64,000 nt of DNA from Labrys monachus (GCF_030814655.1 NZ_JAUSVK010000001.1:4657001-4721000), one strand, 5' to 3'; shown: positions 26,277 to 37,033, numbered from the stretch's first letter. A program made the numbers and translations. Notes: generated from the letters alone by a model not told the origin.

Positions 26277-27102
26277 AGGAGTGCCCCGCCCTGAGGCCGT
26301 CGCGCACACGATGGGCGACGGCGAGGAACTCGGGCGTCTCGCGGATGTCGAGCGTCCGGTCACGCGGGAAATTGCAGTCGATGATGTCGATGATGCGCCC
26401 CGGCCGCGGCGACATCACCACGATGCGGGTAGACAGATAGACCGCCTCGGGGATCGAATGGGTGACGAAGACGACCGTCTTGCGCGTCGTGCGCCACAGA
26501 TGCAGCAGTTGGTCATTGAGCTTGTCGCGCACGATCTCGTCGAGCGCGCCGAAGGGCTCGTCCATCAGCATCAGCTTGGGGTCGAAGGACAGCGCCCGGG
26601 CGATCGAGGCGCGCTGCTGCATGCCCCCCGACAATTGCCAGGGAAACTTCTTCTCGAAGCCCTTGAGGTTGACGAGTTCGAGGTTGCGCGCCGCGCGTTC
26701 CTTCCGTTCGGCCGCGGAAAAGCCCATCACCTCCAGCGGCAGCATCACGTTGCGCTCGATCGTGCGCCAGGGATAGAGCGCGGGCGCCTGGAAGACATAG
26801 CCATATTGCCGGCCGAGGCGGGCCTGCTCCGGACTGAGGCCGTTGACCCGGATCGAGCCCGAAGTCTGCCGCTCGAGGTCGGCGATCACGCGCAGAAGCG
26901 TGGTCTTGCCGCAGCCGGAAGGGCCGATGAAGGAGACGAAGTCGCCCTCGTCGACGGTGAGGTCGACCTTGGAGAGCGCGTAGACCGGGCCGTCGCCGGT
27001 GTTGAAGGTGAGGGACAGGTCCTCGACCGAGATCACGGGCTGGCCGGCCGGTGACGATCCCTGTCTCCCGCTCGCATTCCGCTCCACGCCCTCAACCTGC
27101 AT
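26266..27102 (-). CDS. ABC importer ATPase (SsuB/TauB-like)
   Basis: A 278-residue ATPase of the nitrate/sulfonate/pyrimidine-type group: Walker A FIGPSGCGKTTLLR, Q-loop FQAPALYPWRT, signature LSGGMQQRASIARAL, Walker B LMLMDEPFGALD and His switch FVTHSIPEAV. The start MQVEGVERNASGRQ at 27102 is the most likely; the open frame upstream is Arg-rich and without family sequence. First gene of the minus-strand importer operon; a RutR-like operator lies 233 bp upstream. Confidence 0.92.
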   Translation of the reverse strand: MQVEGVERNASGRQGSSPAGQPVISVEDLSLTFNTGDGPVYALSKVDLTVDEGDFVSFIGPSGCGKTTLLRVIADLERQTSGSIRVNGLSPEQARLGRQYGYVFQAPALYPWRTIERNVMLPLEVMGFSAAERKERAARNLELVNLKGFEKKFPWQLSGGMQQRASIARALSFDPKLMLMDEPFGALDEIVRDKLNDQLLHLWRTTRKTVVFVTHSIPEAVYLSTRIVVMSPRPGRIIDIIDCNFPRDRTLDIRETPEFLAVAHRVRDGLRAGHSYDD

Positions 27103-27334
27103 GCCCGCCTTATCCCTGGATCGTCGCCATCGGACCGTCCGGACCACAGCAATGATCGTGCCATGTCGGGCCCGCGGCCTCCACCCGCCGATCTTGCGCC
27201 GGACGGGCTGTCATACCCTCGTTAGACCATTTTCAAAGCGGCGATAAGTCACCGTCCGGCATGAAATGCAAAGGGACCGCCTCGCGGCGAGACAGCTTTC
27301 GAAAGCCACCCCTCCTTGGGTGCCCGCAACAATA

Positions 27335-27350
27335 TTGACCGTATGGACAA
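27335..27350 (-). promoter_or_regulatory. RutR-like operator before the importer operon
   Basis: TTGACCGTATGGACAA matches 12 of the 14 fixed positions of the RutR consensus TTGACCA-N2-TGGTCAA. It lies upstream of the ATPase gene on the minus strand. The only strong sibling in the window is in front of preT at 37034. The rest of the 603-bp gap 27103-27705 holds a family A repeat and no recognised gene. Confidence 0.6.
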
Positions 27351-27505
27351 ATTTTAGGCAACCATTTTTCGTCGAGATGCGTCCGTCGATATGCCGGTCC
27401 GTGACCGCGCCGTGGGGCTGCAACGTATCCGGCATCGCTTCGCCGATGCAAAAGGAGCGAATGGCGCTCTGGAGGCATCAAGTTTGCGGGAAATGGCGCG
27501 ATTTT

Positions 27506-27649
27506 CCTTCTCCCGGGTCGGGAGAAGGTGGCGCGGAGCGCCGGATGAGGGTCTGAACTTTGACAATTCAAGCACGACTGTCGAGCTATCTCTGTCGAAG
27601 CTCAGACCCTCATCCCCCTGCCGGGACCTTCTCCCGACTCGGGAGAAGG
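27506..27649. repeat. Intergenic palindromic repeat, family A, copy 3
   Basis: 144-bp element, inverted relative to the other two copies: the GGATGAGGGTCTGAACTTTGAC arm comes first, and the CCCTCATCCCCCTGCCGGGA side lies at the right end. Same terminal palindromes built on CCTTCTCCC/GGGAGAAGG. Lies between the importer operon and the dehydrogenase gene. Confidence 0.85.
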
Positions 27650-27705
27650 CAGCTTATCCGGCCAGGAAAAGCGAACAGAATGTCCGCACCAGCCAAAGAA
27701 GCTTC

Positions 27706-29202
<1,497 letters not shown>

Positions 29203-29231
29203 GGTTTCCTCTGCGTTCCCGACGTCTTCTG

Positions 29232-30557
<1,326 letters not shown>

Positions 30558-30780
30558 GTGTCGTCCTCCGGGATCTGCCGCGCCCCGTCCCCTGACGGGA
30601 GCCCGGCTCCTCGAGCTGCTCCAGCTCTGTCTCGAATCGGCATGCCGCGCCATATCCTCGCGGCGGCGCGACGGTCTGCGGCGCGGCCTTCGCCGCGGCC
30701 AGCCTGTACCCCTACTTCTAGCCCTCTCCGCCGCCTGAAAACAGACGTTTTCTTCCCGAGCGGCACCCGCTTGAATGTAA

Positions 30781-30801
30781 AACGGAATTGCCAATTCCGT
30801 T
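30781..30801. promoter_or_regulatory. Inverted repeat between bauA and the XRE-cupin gene
   Basis: AACGGAATTG-C-CAATTCCGTT, a perfect 21-bp inverted repeat with one central base, 45 nt before the regulator start and in the shared upstream region of bauA. Probable operator for the XRE-cupin regulator; no other palindrome of this quality lies in the gap. Confidence 0.6.
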
Positions 30802-30845
30802 CAGGATATTAAACAGTCTAAACAGCCTCCGCCGGAAAGCCGTCC

Positions 30846-31397
30846 ATGCAGAACGTCGATGTCGGGTCCCTGCTGCGCCGCGTGCGCGAAGCGCGCGGCC
30901 TGTCGCAGCGCCAGCTCGCCAAGCTGGCCGGCATCTCCAACGCGACGATCTCCCTGATGGAATCCAATGCGGTGAACCCCTCGGTCGGCGCGCTCAAGCG
31001 CGTGCTGGACGCCGTGCCGATTGGCCTCGCCGAATTCTTCGCGCTCGAAGCCAATCCGGGGCGGAAGGTGTTCTATCGCAGCGACGAGTTGATGGAGATC
31101 GGGCGCGGTCGCGTCTCCTACCGCCAGGTCGGCTCGGATCTCAGGGGACGCGCGCTGCAAATGCTGGCCGAGCGCTACGCGCCGGGCGCGGATTCGGGCA
31201 AGGTCCTGCTCCACCACCAGGGCGAGGAATGCGGCATCGTCCTGCGCGGCGAACTGGAGGTCACTGTCGGCGAGGACAAGACGGTCCTGCGCCCCGGCGA
31301 CGCCTATTACTTCGACAGCCGCGAGCCGCACCGCTTCCGCAATATCGGCGAGGAGCCCTGCGAACTGGTTACGGCTTGCACGCCGCCTTCTTTCTGA
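30846..31397 (+). CDS. XRE-family regulator with cupin sensor domain (PuuR-like)
   Basis: A 183-residue regulator. Residues about 7-62 form an XRE helix-turn-helix (LLRRVREARGLSQRQLAKLA then GISNATISLMESNAVNPSVG); residues about 105-180 form a small cupin barrel (EECGIVLRGELEVTVGEDKT, LRPGDAYYFDSREPHRF). PuuR-like proteins of this plan control polyamine and amino acid breakdown. Transcribed away from bauA, with the 30781 palindrome between, and followed after 34 bases by the RutR-like gene. Inferred role: substrate-responsive control of bauA-mmsA. Confidence 0.85.
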   Translation: MQNVDVGSLLRRVREARGLSQRQLAKLAGISNATISLMESNAVNPSVGALKRVLDAVPIGLAEFFALEANPGRKVFYRSDELMEIGRGRVSYRQVGSDLRGRALQMLAERYAPGADSGKVLLHHQGEECGIVLRGELEVTVGEDKTVLRPGDAYYFDSREPHRFRNIGEEPCELVTACTPPSF

Positions 31398-31431
31398 GCA
31401 TGTATATATTTCATGCAGAGAATGGAACGAC

Positions 31432-32103
31432 ATGATGGCGACAGGTGAAGCAGCCGCCGGACAACGTCATAAGACCAAAGCGGGCGCGGCCAATATCGAC
31501 AAGATCCTCGACAGCGCCCTCTCAGCCTTCGCCCGGCACGGATTGCGCGGCACCCGCATCGAGCAGATCGCCGAGGGCGCCGGGATGTCGAAGACCAACC
31601 TTCTCTATTATTTCCGCAGCAAGGAAGCGCTCTATGCGGCGGTGCTGACCCGCACGCTGTCGGTGTGGCTCAGCCCGCTCGCCGAACTCGACGCCGTCCG
31701 CGATCCCGCCAGCGCCCTCACCGCCTATATCGGGCAGAAGCTCGACTGCTCCCGCCGCTATCCCGATGCCTCGCGCCTGTTCGCCATCGAGATCATGCAG
31801 GGCGCCCCGCATCTCAAGCAGGTGCTCGCCACCGAATTGACCGAGGTCGTCGAAGACAAGGTGGCGATCATCCGCGGCTGGATCGCCGACGGCCGGCTGC
31901 GCCCGATCGAGCCGCATCATCTCCTGTTCATGATCTGGGCGACGACCCAGCATTACGCCGACTTCGCCGTCCAGATCAGCGCCATCACCGGCAAGGACCT
32001 TTCGGACGAGGCCTTCTATGAGGATACGCGGCGCTCGCTGACGGAGACGATCCTGCGCGGCGTGCTGTCCGAGGCGGCCGGGCTCCAGGCCGCTTCGGAC
32101 TGA
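31432..32103 (+). CDS. rutR: TetR-family regulator, RutR-like
   Basis: A 223-residue TetR-family protein. The N-terminal helix-turn-helix is LRGTRIEQIAEGAGMSKTNL then LYYFRSKEALYAAVL; the ligand domain contains EIMQGAPHLKQVLATEL and HLLFMIWATTQHYADFA, which are typical RutR sequences. In E. coli RutR binds uracil or thymine and controls pyrimidine turnover. Support here: RutR-like boxes precede preT (37034) and the pyrimidine-type importer (27335). ATG at 31432 is followed by a second ATG one codon later; either could be used. The IS-bearing palindrome lies just after its stop. Confidence 0.85.
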   Translation: MMATGEAAAGQRHKTKAGAANIDKILDSALSAFARHGLRGTRIEQIAEGAGMSKTNLLYYFRSKEALYAAVLTRTLSVWLSPLAELDAVRDPASALTAYIGQKLDCSRRYPDASRLFAIEIMQGAPHLKQVLATELTEVVEDKVAIIRGWIADGRLRPIEPHHLLFMIWATTQHYADFAVQISAITGKDLSDEAFYEDTRRSLTETILRGVLSEAAGLQAASD

Positions 32104-32193
32104 GCCGGATCGTCATCCCCGGCGAGCCGCGCAGCGGCGAGGGAAGGGGATCCATGGCGTAGAGCGGTCGCGTTCTGGCCCATGGATCCCCTT

Positions 32194-32394
32194 GTATAAT
32201 CAAAATCTGCCAAAATTGTCTCGCCTTGTAGAGGCGCCGGGCCTGGGGTGGCCACCCCAGGCCCGGCGGCGATCATCGGATCGTGATTCCCGAAGCCCTG
32301 GGGCTGTGGGGAAGCTGGATCGTGATCGCCTCTTCCTTCACCCCGTGTGGTTGATCGAACCTCGGGTTCGCGTAGCAAGGTTGGGGAGACGAAG
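32194..32394 (+). ncRNA. Candidate bridge-RNA region of the IS110 element
   Basis: Non-coding leader between the IS left end and the transposase start. IS110-group elements are known to express a structured guide (bridge) RNA from this position. Seen here: a perfect 34-bp palindrome at 32235-32268 (arms CGCCGGGCCTGGGGTGG / CCACCCCAGGCCCGGCG), a small stem AGCC-CTGG-GGCT at 32294-32305, a direct repeat GGATCGTGAT at 32278 and 32317, and a stem CGAACC-TCG-GGTTCG at 32356-32370. The exact RNA ends and guide loops cannot be set by eye. Confidence 0.5.
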
Positions 32395-33447
32395 ATGGGC
32401 AAACTTAGCACAAAGTCCAAAATCAGTCAGGCCAGCACGGTAAAAGCTGGCTCCGTCAAAAAAGGAGGCATCGAACGCTCCGAGCCGGCGGCGGCCGCCC
32501 CCGTCAAAGACGCCGGCCGCTCAGCCGGCATCGATGTCGGCAAGGCCAAGCTGGACAGCGCCATTCACAATCAGAGTGGCGTGTGGGCGGATGAAAACGA
32601 TGCGGCCGGCTGGCAAGCCGTGGTGGAGCGCTTCAAGGCCCAGGGCGTGACACGCGTCGGCATGGAGGCCAGCGGCGGCTATGAGCGGGGCATCGCCCAG
32701 GCTCTGCGCCAGGCGGGCTTCGAGGTGATCCTGCATCAGCCTATCCAGATGCGGGCTTTCGCCAAGGCCCGGCTGCAGCGGGCCAAGAATGATCGCATCG
32801 ACGCGGTTCTGATCGCAGCCTTCACCGCGATTCTGGGCGGGCGAACCCACAAGCCGGATCCCCGCCTGACCGCCTTGTGGGACACGCTGGTGCATCTGGA
32901 GCAGATCGAGGCGGACGAGGCGCGCCATAAAACACGCCTCGAGCACTGCAAGGACAAGCGTGTCCGACGCATGATCGAGGCCGACATCCGCCGCTGTCGT
33001 CTGCAAAGCGGCGTCGAGGAGCGGCGGCTGCGCGATCACCTCAAGCAATATCCCGATCTCGCCGAGAAATACGAACTGCTGTTCTCCATTCCCGGCATCG
33101 GCTCGCGCACGGCAATCACCCTTGTGATCGCCATGCCCGAATTGGGAACCCTCTCACGCGAGCGGATCGCTGCCCTGGCCGGCCTCGCCCCCTTCGATTG
33201 CGACAGCGGCGACAGCCACGGCCAACGACGCATTGCCGGCGGCAGGGCCAGAGTCCGCAAAGCTCTCTACGGCGCTGCCGTCCCCGCTGCCCATTTTTGG
33301 AACCCGCAACTCAAAGCCGTCTACAAGCGCCTCATCACTGCTGGCAAAACCAAAAAGCAGGCCATGGTCGCATGCGCCAGAAAGCTTCTCATCTACGCAA
33401 ATACCGTTCTCGCCAGACGCTCGCCCTGGCAAGAAAAAACACCATGA
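32395..33447 (+). CDS. IS110-family transposase (DEDD recombinase)
   Basis: A 350-residue transposase. The N-terminal RuvC-like DEDD domain reads AGIDVGKAKLDSAIHNQSGV (first Asp at 47), then GMEASGGYERGIAQALRQAG (Glu) and RAKNDRIDAVLIAAFTAILG (Asp pair). A coiled, charged middle (about 165-235) follows, and the C-terminal Tnp domain has LLFSIPGIGSRTAITLVIAM and ALAGLAPFDCDSGDSHGQRR then IAGGRARVRKALYGAA. Start at 32395 has GGGGAG eight bases upstream; an ATG-like start 16 codons earlier would run through the 32356 hairpin. The N-terminal 40 residues are Lys/Ser-rich. Looks intact, so the element may be active. Confidence 0.93.
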   Translation: MGKLSTKSKISQASTVKAGSVKKGGIERSEPAAAAPVKDAGRSAGIDVGKAKLDSAIHNQSGVWADENDAAGWQAVVERFKAQGVTRVGMEASGGYERGIAQALRQAGFEVILHQPIQMRAFAKARLQRAKNDRIDAVLIAAFTAILGGRTHKPDPRLTALWDTLVHLEQIEADEARHKTRLEHCKDKRVRRMIEADIRRCRLQSGVEERRLRDHLKQYPDLAEKYELLFSIPGIGSRTAITLVIAMPELGTLSRERIAALAGLAPFDCDSGDSHGQRRIAGGRARVRKALYGAAVPAAHFWNPQLKAVYKRLITAGKTKKQAMVACARKLLIYANTVLARRSPWQEKTP

Positions 33448-33527
33448 ACGATTATGGTTGCTTCCCTCGCCGCTGCGCGGCTCGCCGGGGATGACGGCAA
33501 GGTCGGCAAACGTCCGGAGCAGGACCG

Positions 33528-34196
33528 TCACCGCGCCGCGACGAAGGCCGCCATGTAGAAGGACGCTCCGTCCGTCCCGTAGCGCCGTTCCGCCCCCACC
33601 GGACAGGCCCGGCGCGCCAGGCATCCACCCATCCTGCAAGGCTCGCCGGCATCGGATTTCACATGGGCGGCGCAGCGATCGACGTCATAGCCGCCGGTCG
33701 TGAAGGCGCCGACCGGGCAAGCCGAGAGACAAGGCCGGCCTTCACAGGTCTGGCAGGGGCTGGCCCCCGTCCCACGCGGCGGCAGGTCGAGCCGCGCCGG
33801 GAAGCCGAGCGCGCCGCGATAGCTGTGCCAGAGGCCGTGGACGGGATGGATGAAGATGCCGAGCGGAGACGGGTACACATTGTCGCCGCGCTGCGCCCAG
33901 CGCTGGAACGGCAGATAGGGCGGCCCGCCGAAGGGGTAGAAGGAAACCGCCCCGAACGCCTCGGCCAGGGCATCGATCACGCGCCTGGACCAGCGATCGA
34001 GCGGATGCGGCTGCCCGTCGCCGGCTTCGGGCGACGCCGCGAAAGCGTGCCATTGGGCGCCGCCGATCCATCCGAGCATGACAAGGGTCTGCACCGCCGC
34101 GTCCGGAACGCCATCCGCCGCGACCGGGTGGAAAATCCCGCGCAGCGAAAGACCCGCGGCCTGCGCCGCGGCGTCCAACTCATCGGCGATGCTCAC
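33528..34196 (-). CDS. Uncharacterised 4Fe-4S protein downstream of preTA
   Basis: A 222-residue protein with no recognised catalytic family. Residues 1-140 lack known motifs. The C-terminal part has two cysteine groups: C148-x2-C151-x4-C156-x3-C160-P (CQTCEGRPCLSACPVGAF) and C175, C187, C192, C198-P (PCRMGGCLARRACPVG), likely two 4Fe-4S clusters. The arrangement recalls the ferredoxin-like part of epoxyqueuosine reductase (QueG), but the protein is shorter and lacks the cobalamin domain. GTG start. It lies 124 bases after preA on the same strand, beyond element C, so an electron-transfer role with PreT/PreA is possible but unproven. Confidence 0.75.
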   Translation of the reverse strand: MSIADELDAAAQAAGLSLRGIFHPVAADGVPDAAVQTLVMLGWIGGAQWHAFAASPEAGDGQPHPLDRWSRRVIDALAEAFGAVSFYPFGGPPYLPFQRWAQRGDNVYPSPLGIFIHPVHGLWHSYRGALGFPARLDLPPRGTGASPCQTCEGRPCLSACPVGAFTTGGYDVDRCAAHVKSDAGEPCRMGGCLARRACPVGAERRYGTDGASFYMAAFVAAR

Positions 34197-34203
34197 GATG
34201 CAT

Positions 34204-34304
34204 CATTCCGGCCGGAGCGCAGCGGAGGACCGCAACCCACATCCATGACCTTGCGAAGATGGCGTTCATGGGTTCCGGGCGCGCCCTGCGGACGCCCCGG
34301 AATG
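34204..34304. repeat. Imperfect palindromic element C
   Basis: A 101-bp imperfect inverted repeat: CATTCCGGCCGGAGCGCAGC ... at the left and GCGGACGCCCCGGAATG at the right, with inner CCCACATCCATGA / TCATGGGTTCCGG. It lies between preA and the Fe-S gene. Its plan resembles element D, but the sequence differs. Confidence 0.65.
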
Positions 34305-34320
34305 ACGATGACGGGCGGCC

Positions 34321-35640
34321 TCACTCCGCGGGCTCGGCGACCTTCGCCCACACCGCCGGATTGTTGGGATGCTCCTTCCAGGTCATATGGCCGCCGACCG
34401 GCTTGCCGGTGCGCGGATCGACGCCGCTGGTGAGGGGCTGCAGGGTGATGCAGTTCTCGATCGGGCAGACCACGGCGCACAGATTGCAGCCGACGCACTC
34501 CTCGTCGATCACCTCGAACTTGCGCACGCCGTCGACCATGTTGGTGATCGCCTGGTGCGAGGTGTCCTCGCAGGCGATGTGGCAGCGGCCGCATTTGATG
34601 CACAGGTCCTGGTCGATCTGCGCCTTGACGATATAATCGAGGTTGAGGTTCTGCCAGTCGGTGACGCGCGGAACCGCGCGGCCGACGATCTGATCGACGG
34701 ACGCGTAGCCCTTCTCGTCCATCCAGTCGGACAGGCCCGAGATCATCTCCTGCACGATCTTGAAGCCGTAGACCATGGCCGCGGTGCACACCTGCACCGT
34801 ACCGCAGCCGAGCGCCATATATTCCACCGCGTCGCGCCAGGTCTCGACGCCGCCGATGCCGGAGATCGGCATGCCGCGCGTTGCCTCGGCCCGGGCGATC
34901 TCGGAGACCATGTTGAGCGCGATCGGCTTCACCGCCGCGCCGCAATAGCCGCCATGGGTGCCGTAGCCGTCGGTGTTGGGCCAGGGACGCATGTTGTCGA
35001 TGTCGACCGACACGATCGAGTTGATGGTGTTGATCAGCGAGACGGCATCGGCGCCGCCGCGTCTGGCGGCATCGGCGGGCTTGCGGACATCGGTGATGTT
35101 CGGCGTCAGCTTCACGATGACCGGCATGCGCGTATATTGCTTGCACCAGCGCGCGACCATCTCGACATATTCCGGCACCTGGCCGACCGCCGAGCCCATG
35201 CCGCGCTCGGACATGCCGTGCGGACAGCCAAAATTGAGCTCGATGCCGTCAGCCTCGGTGTCCTCGATGAAGGGCAGGATCGACCTCCAGGCCTGCTCCT
35301 CGCAGGGGACCATCAGCGAGACGATCAGGGCGCGGTCCTTCCAGTCGCGCTTGACCTGCTTGATCTCGCGCAGATTGACCTCGAGCGGGCGGTCGGTGAT
35401 CAGCTCGATATTGTTGAAGCCCATGACGCGGCGGTCCTGGCTGTGCCAGGCGCCGTAGCGCGGCCCGTTGACGTTGACGACAGGCGGGCCCTGCTCGCCG
35501 AGCGTCTTCCAGACCACGCCGCCCCATCCGGCCTTGAAGGCGCGGACGACGTTGTATTCCTTGTCGGTCGGCGGCGCCGAAGCGAGCCAGAACGGGTTGG
35601 GTGACTTGATACCGAGGAAATTGGTGCTGAGATCGGCCAT
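34321..35640 (-). CDS. preA: NAD-dependent dihydropyrimidine dehydrogenase subunit PreA
   Basis: A 439-residue subunit holding the pyrimidine site. Residues 1-310 form an FMN-binding dihydroorotate dehydrogenase-like barrel (NPFWLASAPPTDKEYNVVRA, NFGCPHGMSERGMGSAVGQV with the active-site region, KLTPNITDVRKPADAA, GIGGVETWRDAVEYMALGC). The C-terminus has two 4Fe-4S motifs, CIKCGRCHIACEDT and CVGCNLCAVVCPIENC. With PreT it reversibly reduces uracil and thymine to their dihydro forms using NADH. It follows preT by 12 bases on the minus strand under the RutR-like box at 37034. Confidence 0.95.
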   Translation of the reverse strand: MADLSTNFLGIKSPNPFWLASAPPTDKEYNVVRAFKAGWGGVVWKTLGEQGPPVVNVNGPRYGAWHSQDRRVMGFNNIELITDRPLEVNLREIKQVKRDWKDRALIVSLMVPCEEQAWRSILPFIEDTEADGIELNFGCPHGMSERGMGSAVGQVPEYVEMVARWCKQYTRMPVIVKLTPNITDVRKPADAARRGGADAVSLINTINSIVSVDIDNMRPWPNTDGYGTHGGYCGAAVKPIALNMVSEIARAEATRGMPISGIGGVETWRDAVEYMALGCGTVQVCTAAMVYGFKIVQEMISGLSDWMDEKGYASVDQIVGRAVPRVTDWQNLNLDYIVKAQIDQDLCIKCGRCHIACEDTSHQAITNMVDGVRKFEVIDEECVGCNLCAVVCPIENCITLQPLTSGVDPRTGKPVGGHMTWKEHPNNPAVWAKVAEPAE

Positions 35641-35652
35641 CTGATTATTCCC

Positions 35653-37008
35653 TCACGCCGCTGCCGTCACGATCTTCGCCTTCAGGGCGCGGTCGATCGA
35701 CAACGCGGCCTGCTTGCCGTCCTCGACGGCGGCCACGGTGAGATCCTGCCCGCCGGCGACGCAGTCGCCGCCCGCCCAGATGCCGGGCACGGATGTGCGC
35801 CGCTCGGCATCGACGGCAAGCCGTCCCTTCTCGAAGGCGAGAGCGATGCCGCCGACCTCCTGGGGCAGGAAGGCCTGGCCGATGGCGGTGAAGAGCTGGT
35901 CGCATTCCAGCACCAGCGTCTCGCCCGTGCCGATCAGCCTGCCGCCCTCCTCGCTGGTATATTCGAGCTCGATCCCGACGAGTTGTCCGTCCTCGGCGAC
36001 CAGGCGCGAGGGGCGGAGCCAATGGCGGATGAGGACGCCGTCGGTCTGCGCCACTTCCTGCTCGTACTCCGAGGCGTTCATCTGCGCCTGGCCGCGGCGG
36101 TAGACGATGGTGACGTTCTCCGCACCGAGGCGCTTGGTCTGCGAGGCGATGTCGATCGCGGTCATGCCGCCGCCGATCACCACGATCCGCCGGCCGACGG
36201 GCAGCATTGCGAGGTCCTCCGCCTGGCGGAGCCCGGCGATGTAGTCCACCGCCTCGACGACGCCCTCGATCTCCTCGTCCAGGCCGAGCTCGTTGGTGTC
36301 GCCCAGCCCCATACCGAGGAAGACGGCGTCGAAGCCGGCGACGAGGTCCTCGAGCTGAACGTCGCGGCCGAGGCGCTTGCCATATTCGACGGTGATGCCG
36401 CCGACGGCGAGGATATAGTCGATCTCGCGCTGCGCGAAATCCTCGGTGCTCTTATAGGCGGCGATGCCGAACTCGTTGAGGCCGCCGGATTTCTCCCGCG
36501 CCTCGTAGACCACGACCTCATGGCCGAGCGTGGCGAGCCGATGCGCGCAGGACAGGCCCGCCGGCCCTGCCCCGACCACCGCCACCCGGCGGCCGGTCGG
36601 CGCGCCCCGCTTGAACAGCTGCCGCCCGCGGGCGAAGAGATCGTCCGTGGCGTAGCGCTGGAGGTTGCCGATCTCCACCGCGCGCCCTTCTGACGCCTCG
36701 CGGACGCAGGCCTCCTCGCACAGCGTCTCGGTCGGGCACACGCGGGCGCACATGCCGCCGAAAATATTGGCATCGAGGATAGTGCGCGCCGCGCCGACCG
36801 TGTTGCCGGTCATGATCTCGCGGATGAAGAGGGGAATGTCGATCGAGGTCGGACAGGCCTTGATGCACGGGGCGTCGTAGCAGAACAGGCAGCGTTCCGC
36901 CGCCACCCTCGCCTCGTGCCGGTCGAAAGCCGGATGAAGGTCGGAGAAATTGCGCGTCAGCGTGCCGGAATCGAGCCGGCCCGGCGCGATGTCAGGTCGT
37001 GCAGTCAT
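35653..37008 (-). CDS. preT: NAD-dependent dihydropyrimidine dehydrogenase subunit PreT
   Basis: A 451-residue flavoprotein that passes electrons from NADH to PreA. The N-terminal Fer4_20 region has CLFCYDAPCIKACPTSIDIP and GMCARVCPTETLCEEACVRE; the FAD site is VAVVGAGPAGLSCAHRLATL and the NAD site VVIGGGMTAIDIASQ. C-terminal GIWAGGDCVAGGQDLTVAAV closes the flavin fold. The start MTARPDIAPGRLDSG at 37008 has an AGAGG-type ribosome site, and the RutR-like operator is 26 bases upstream; the frame upstream of this is not protein-like. First gene of the preT-preA unit. Confidence 0.95.
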   Translation of the reverse strand: MTARPDIAPGRLDSGTLTRNFSDLHPAFDRHEARVAAERCLFCYDAPCIKACPTSIDIPLFIREIMTGNTVGAARTILDANIFGGMCARVCPTETLCEEACVREASEGRAVEIGNLQRYATDDLFARGRQLFKRGAPTGRRVAVVGAGPAGLSCAHRLATLGHEVVVYEAREKSGGLNEFGIAAYKSTEDFAQREIDYILAVGGITVEYGKRLGRDVQLEDLVAGFDAVFLGMGLGDTNELGLDEEIEGVVEAVDYIAGLRQAEDLAMLPVGRRIVVIGGGMTAIDIASQTKRLGAENVTIVYRRGQAQMNASEYEQEVAQTDGVLIRHWLRPSRLVAEDGQLVGIELEYTSEEGGRLIGTGETLVLECDQLFTAIGQAFLPQEVGGIALAFEKGRLAVDAERRTSVPGIWAGGDCVAGGQDLTVAAVEDGKQAALSIDRALKAKIVTAAA

Positions 37009-37033
37009 CTTTACCTCTGGCTCTTGTCGTGTT

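Larger units (their letters stand above)
32194..33463 (+). mobile_element. IS110-family insertion sequence inside a palindrome
   Basis: 1270-bp insertion sequence. Boundaries follow from the interrupted inverted repeat: removing 32194-33463 restores a perfect 46-bp arm pairing. CTT occurs at both junctions (32191-32193 and 33461-33463), so the exact cut can slide within three bases and CTT, or two bases of it, may be the recombination core. There are no terminal inverted repeats, as expected for IS110. It holds one transposase gene and a 201-nt structured leader; the right non-coding end is only 16 nt. This long left and short right arrangement fits the IS110 rather than the IS1111 group. Confidence 0.88.
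32112..33495. repeat. Large palindromic element D, split by the IS110 insertion
   Basis: Left arm 32112-32157 (starts GTCATCCCCGGCGAGCCGCG) is perfectly complementary over 46 bases to a right arm made of 32180-32193 plus 33464-33495 (ends CTCGCCGGGGATGAC). The loop is 22 nt. The uninterrupted element would be 114 bp. The insertion element sits 14 bases into the right arm. No second copy was found in the window. Confidence 0.88.

Noticed and set aside
27103-27334. TPP riboswitch before the NMT1-type importer
   Set aside because: NMT1-like binding proteins can serve thiamine precursors, but no TPP-aptamer core sequences were seen; RutR-like box and neighbours point to pyrimidine catabolism.
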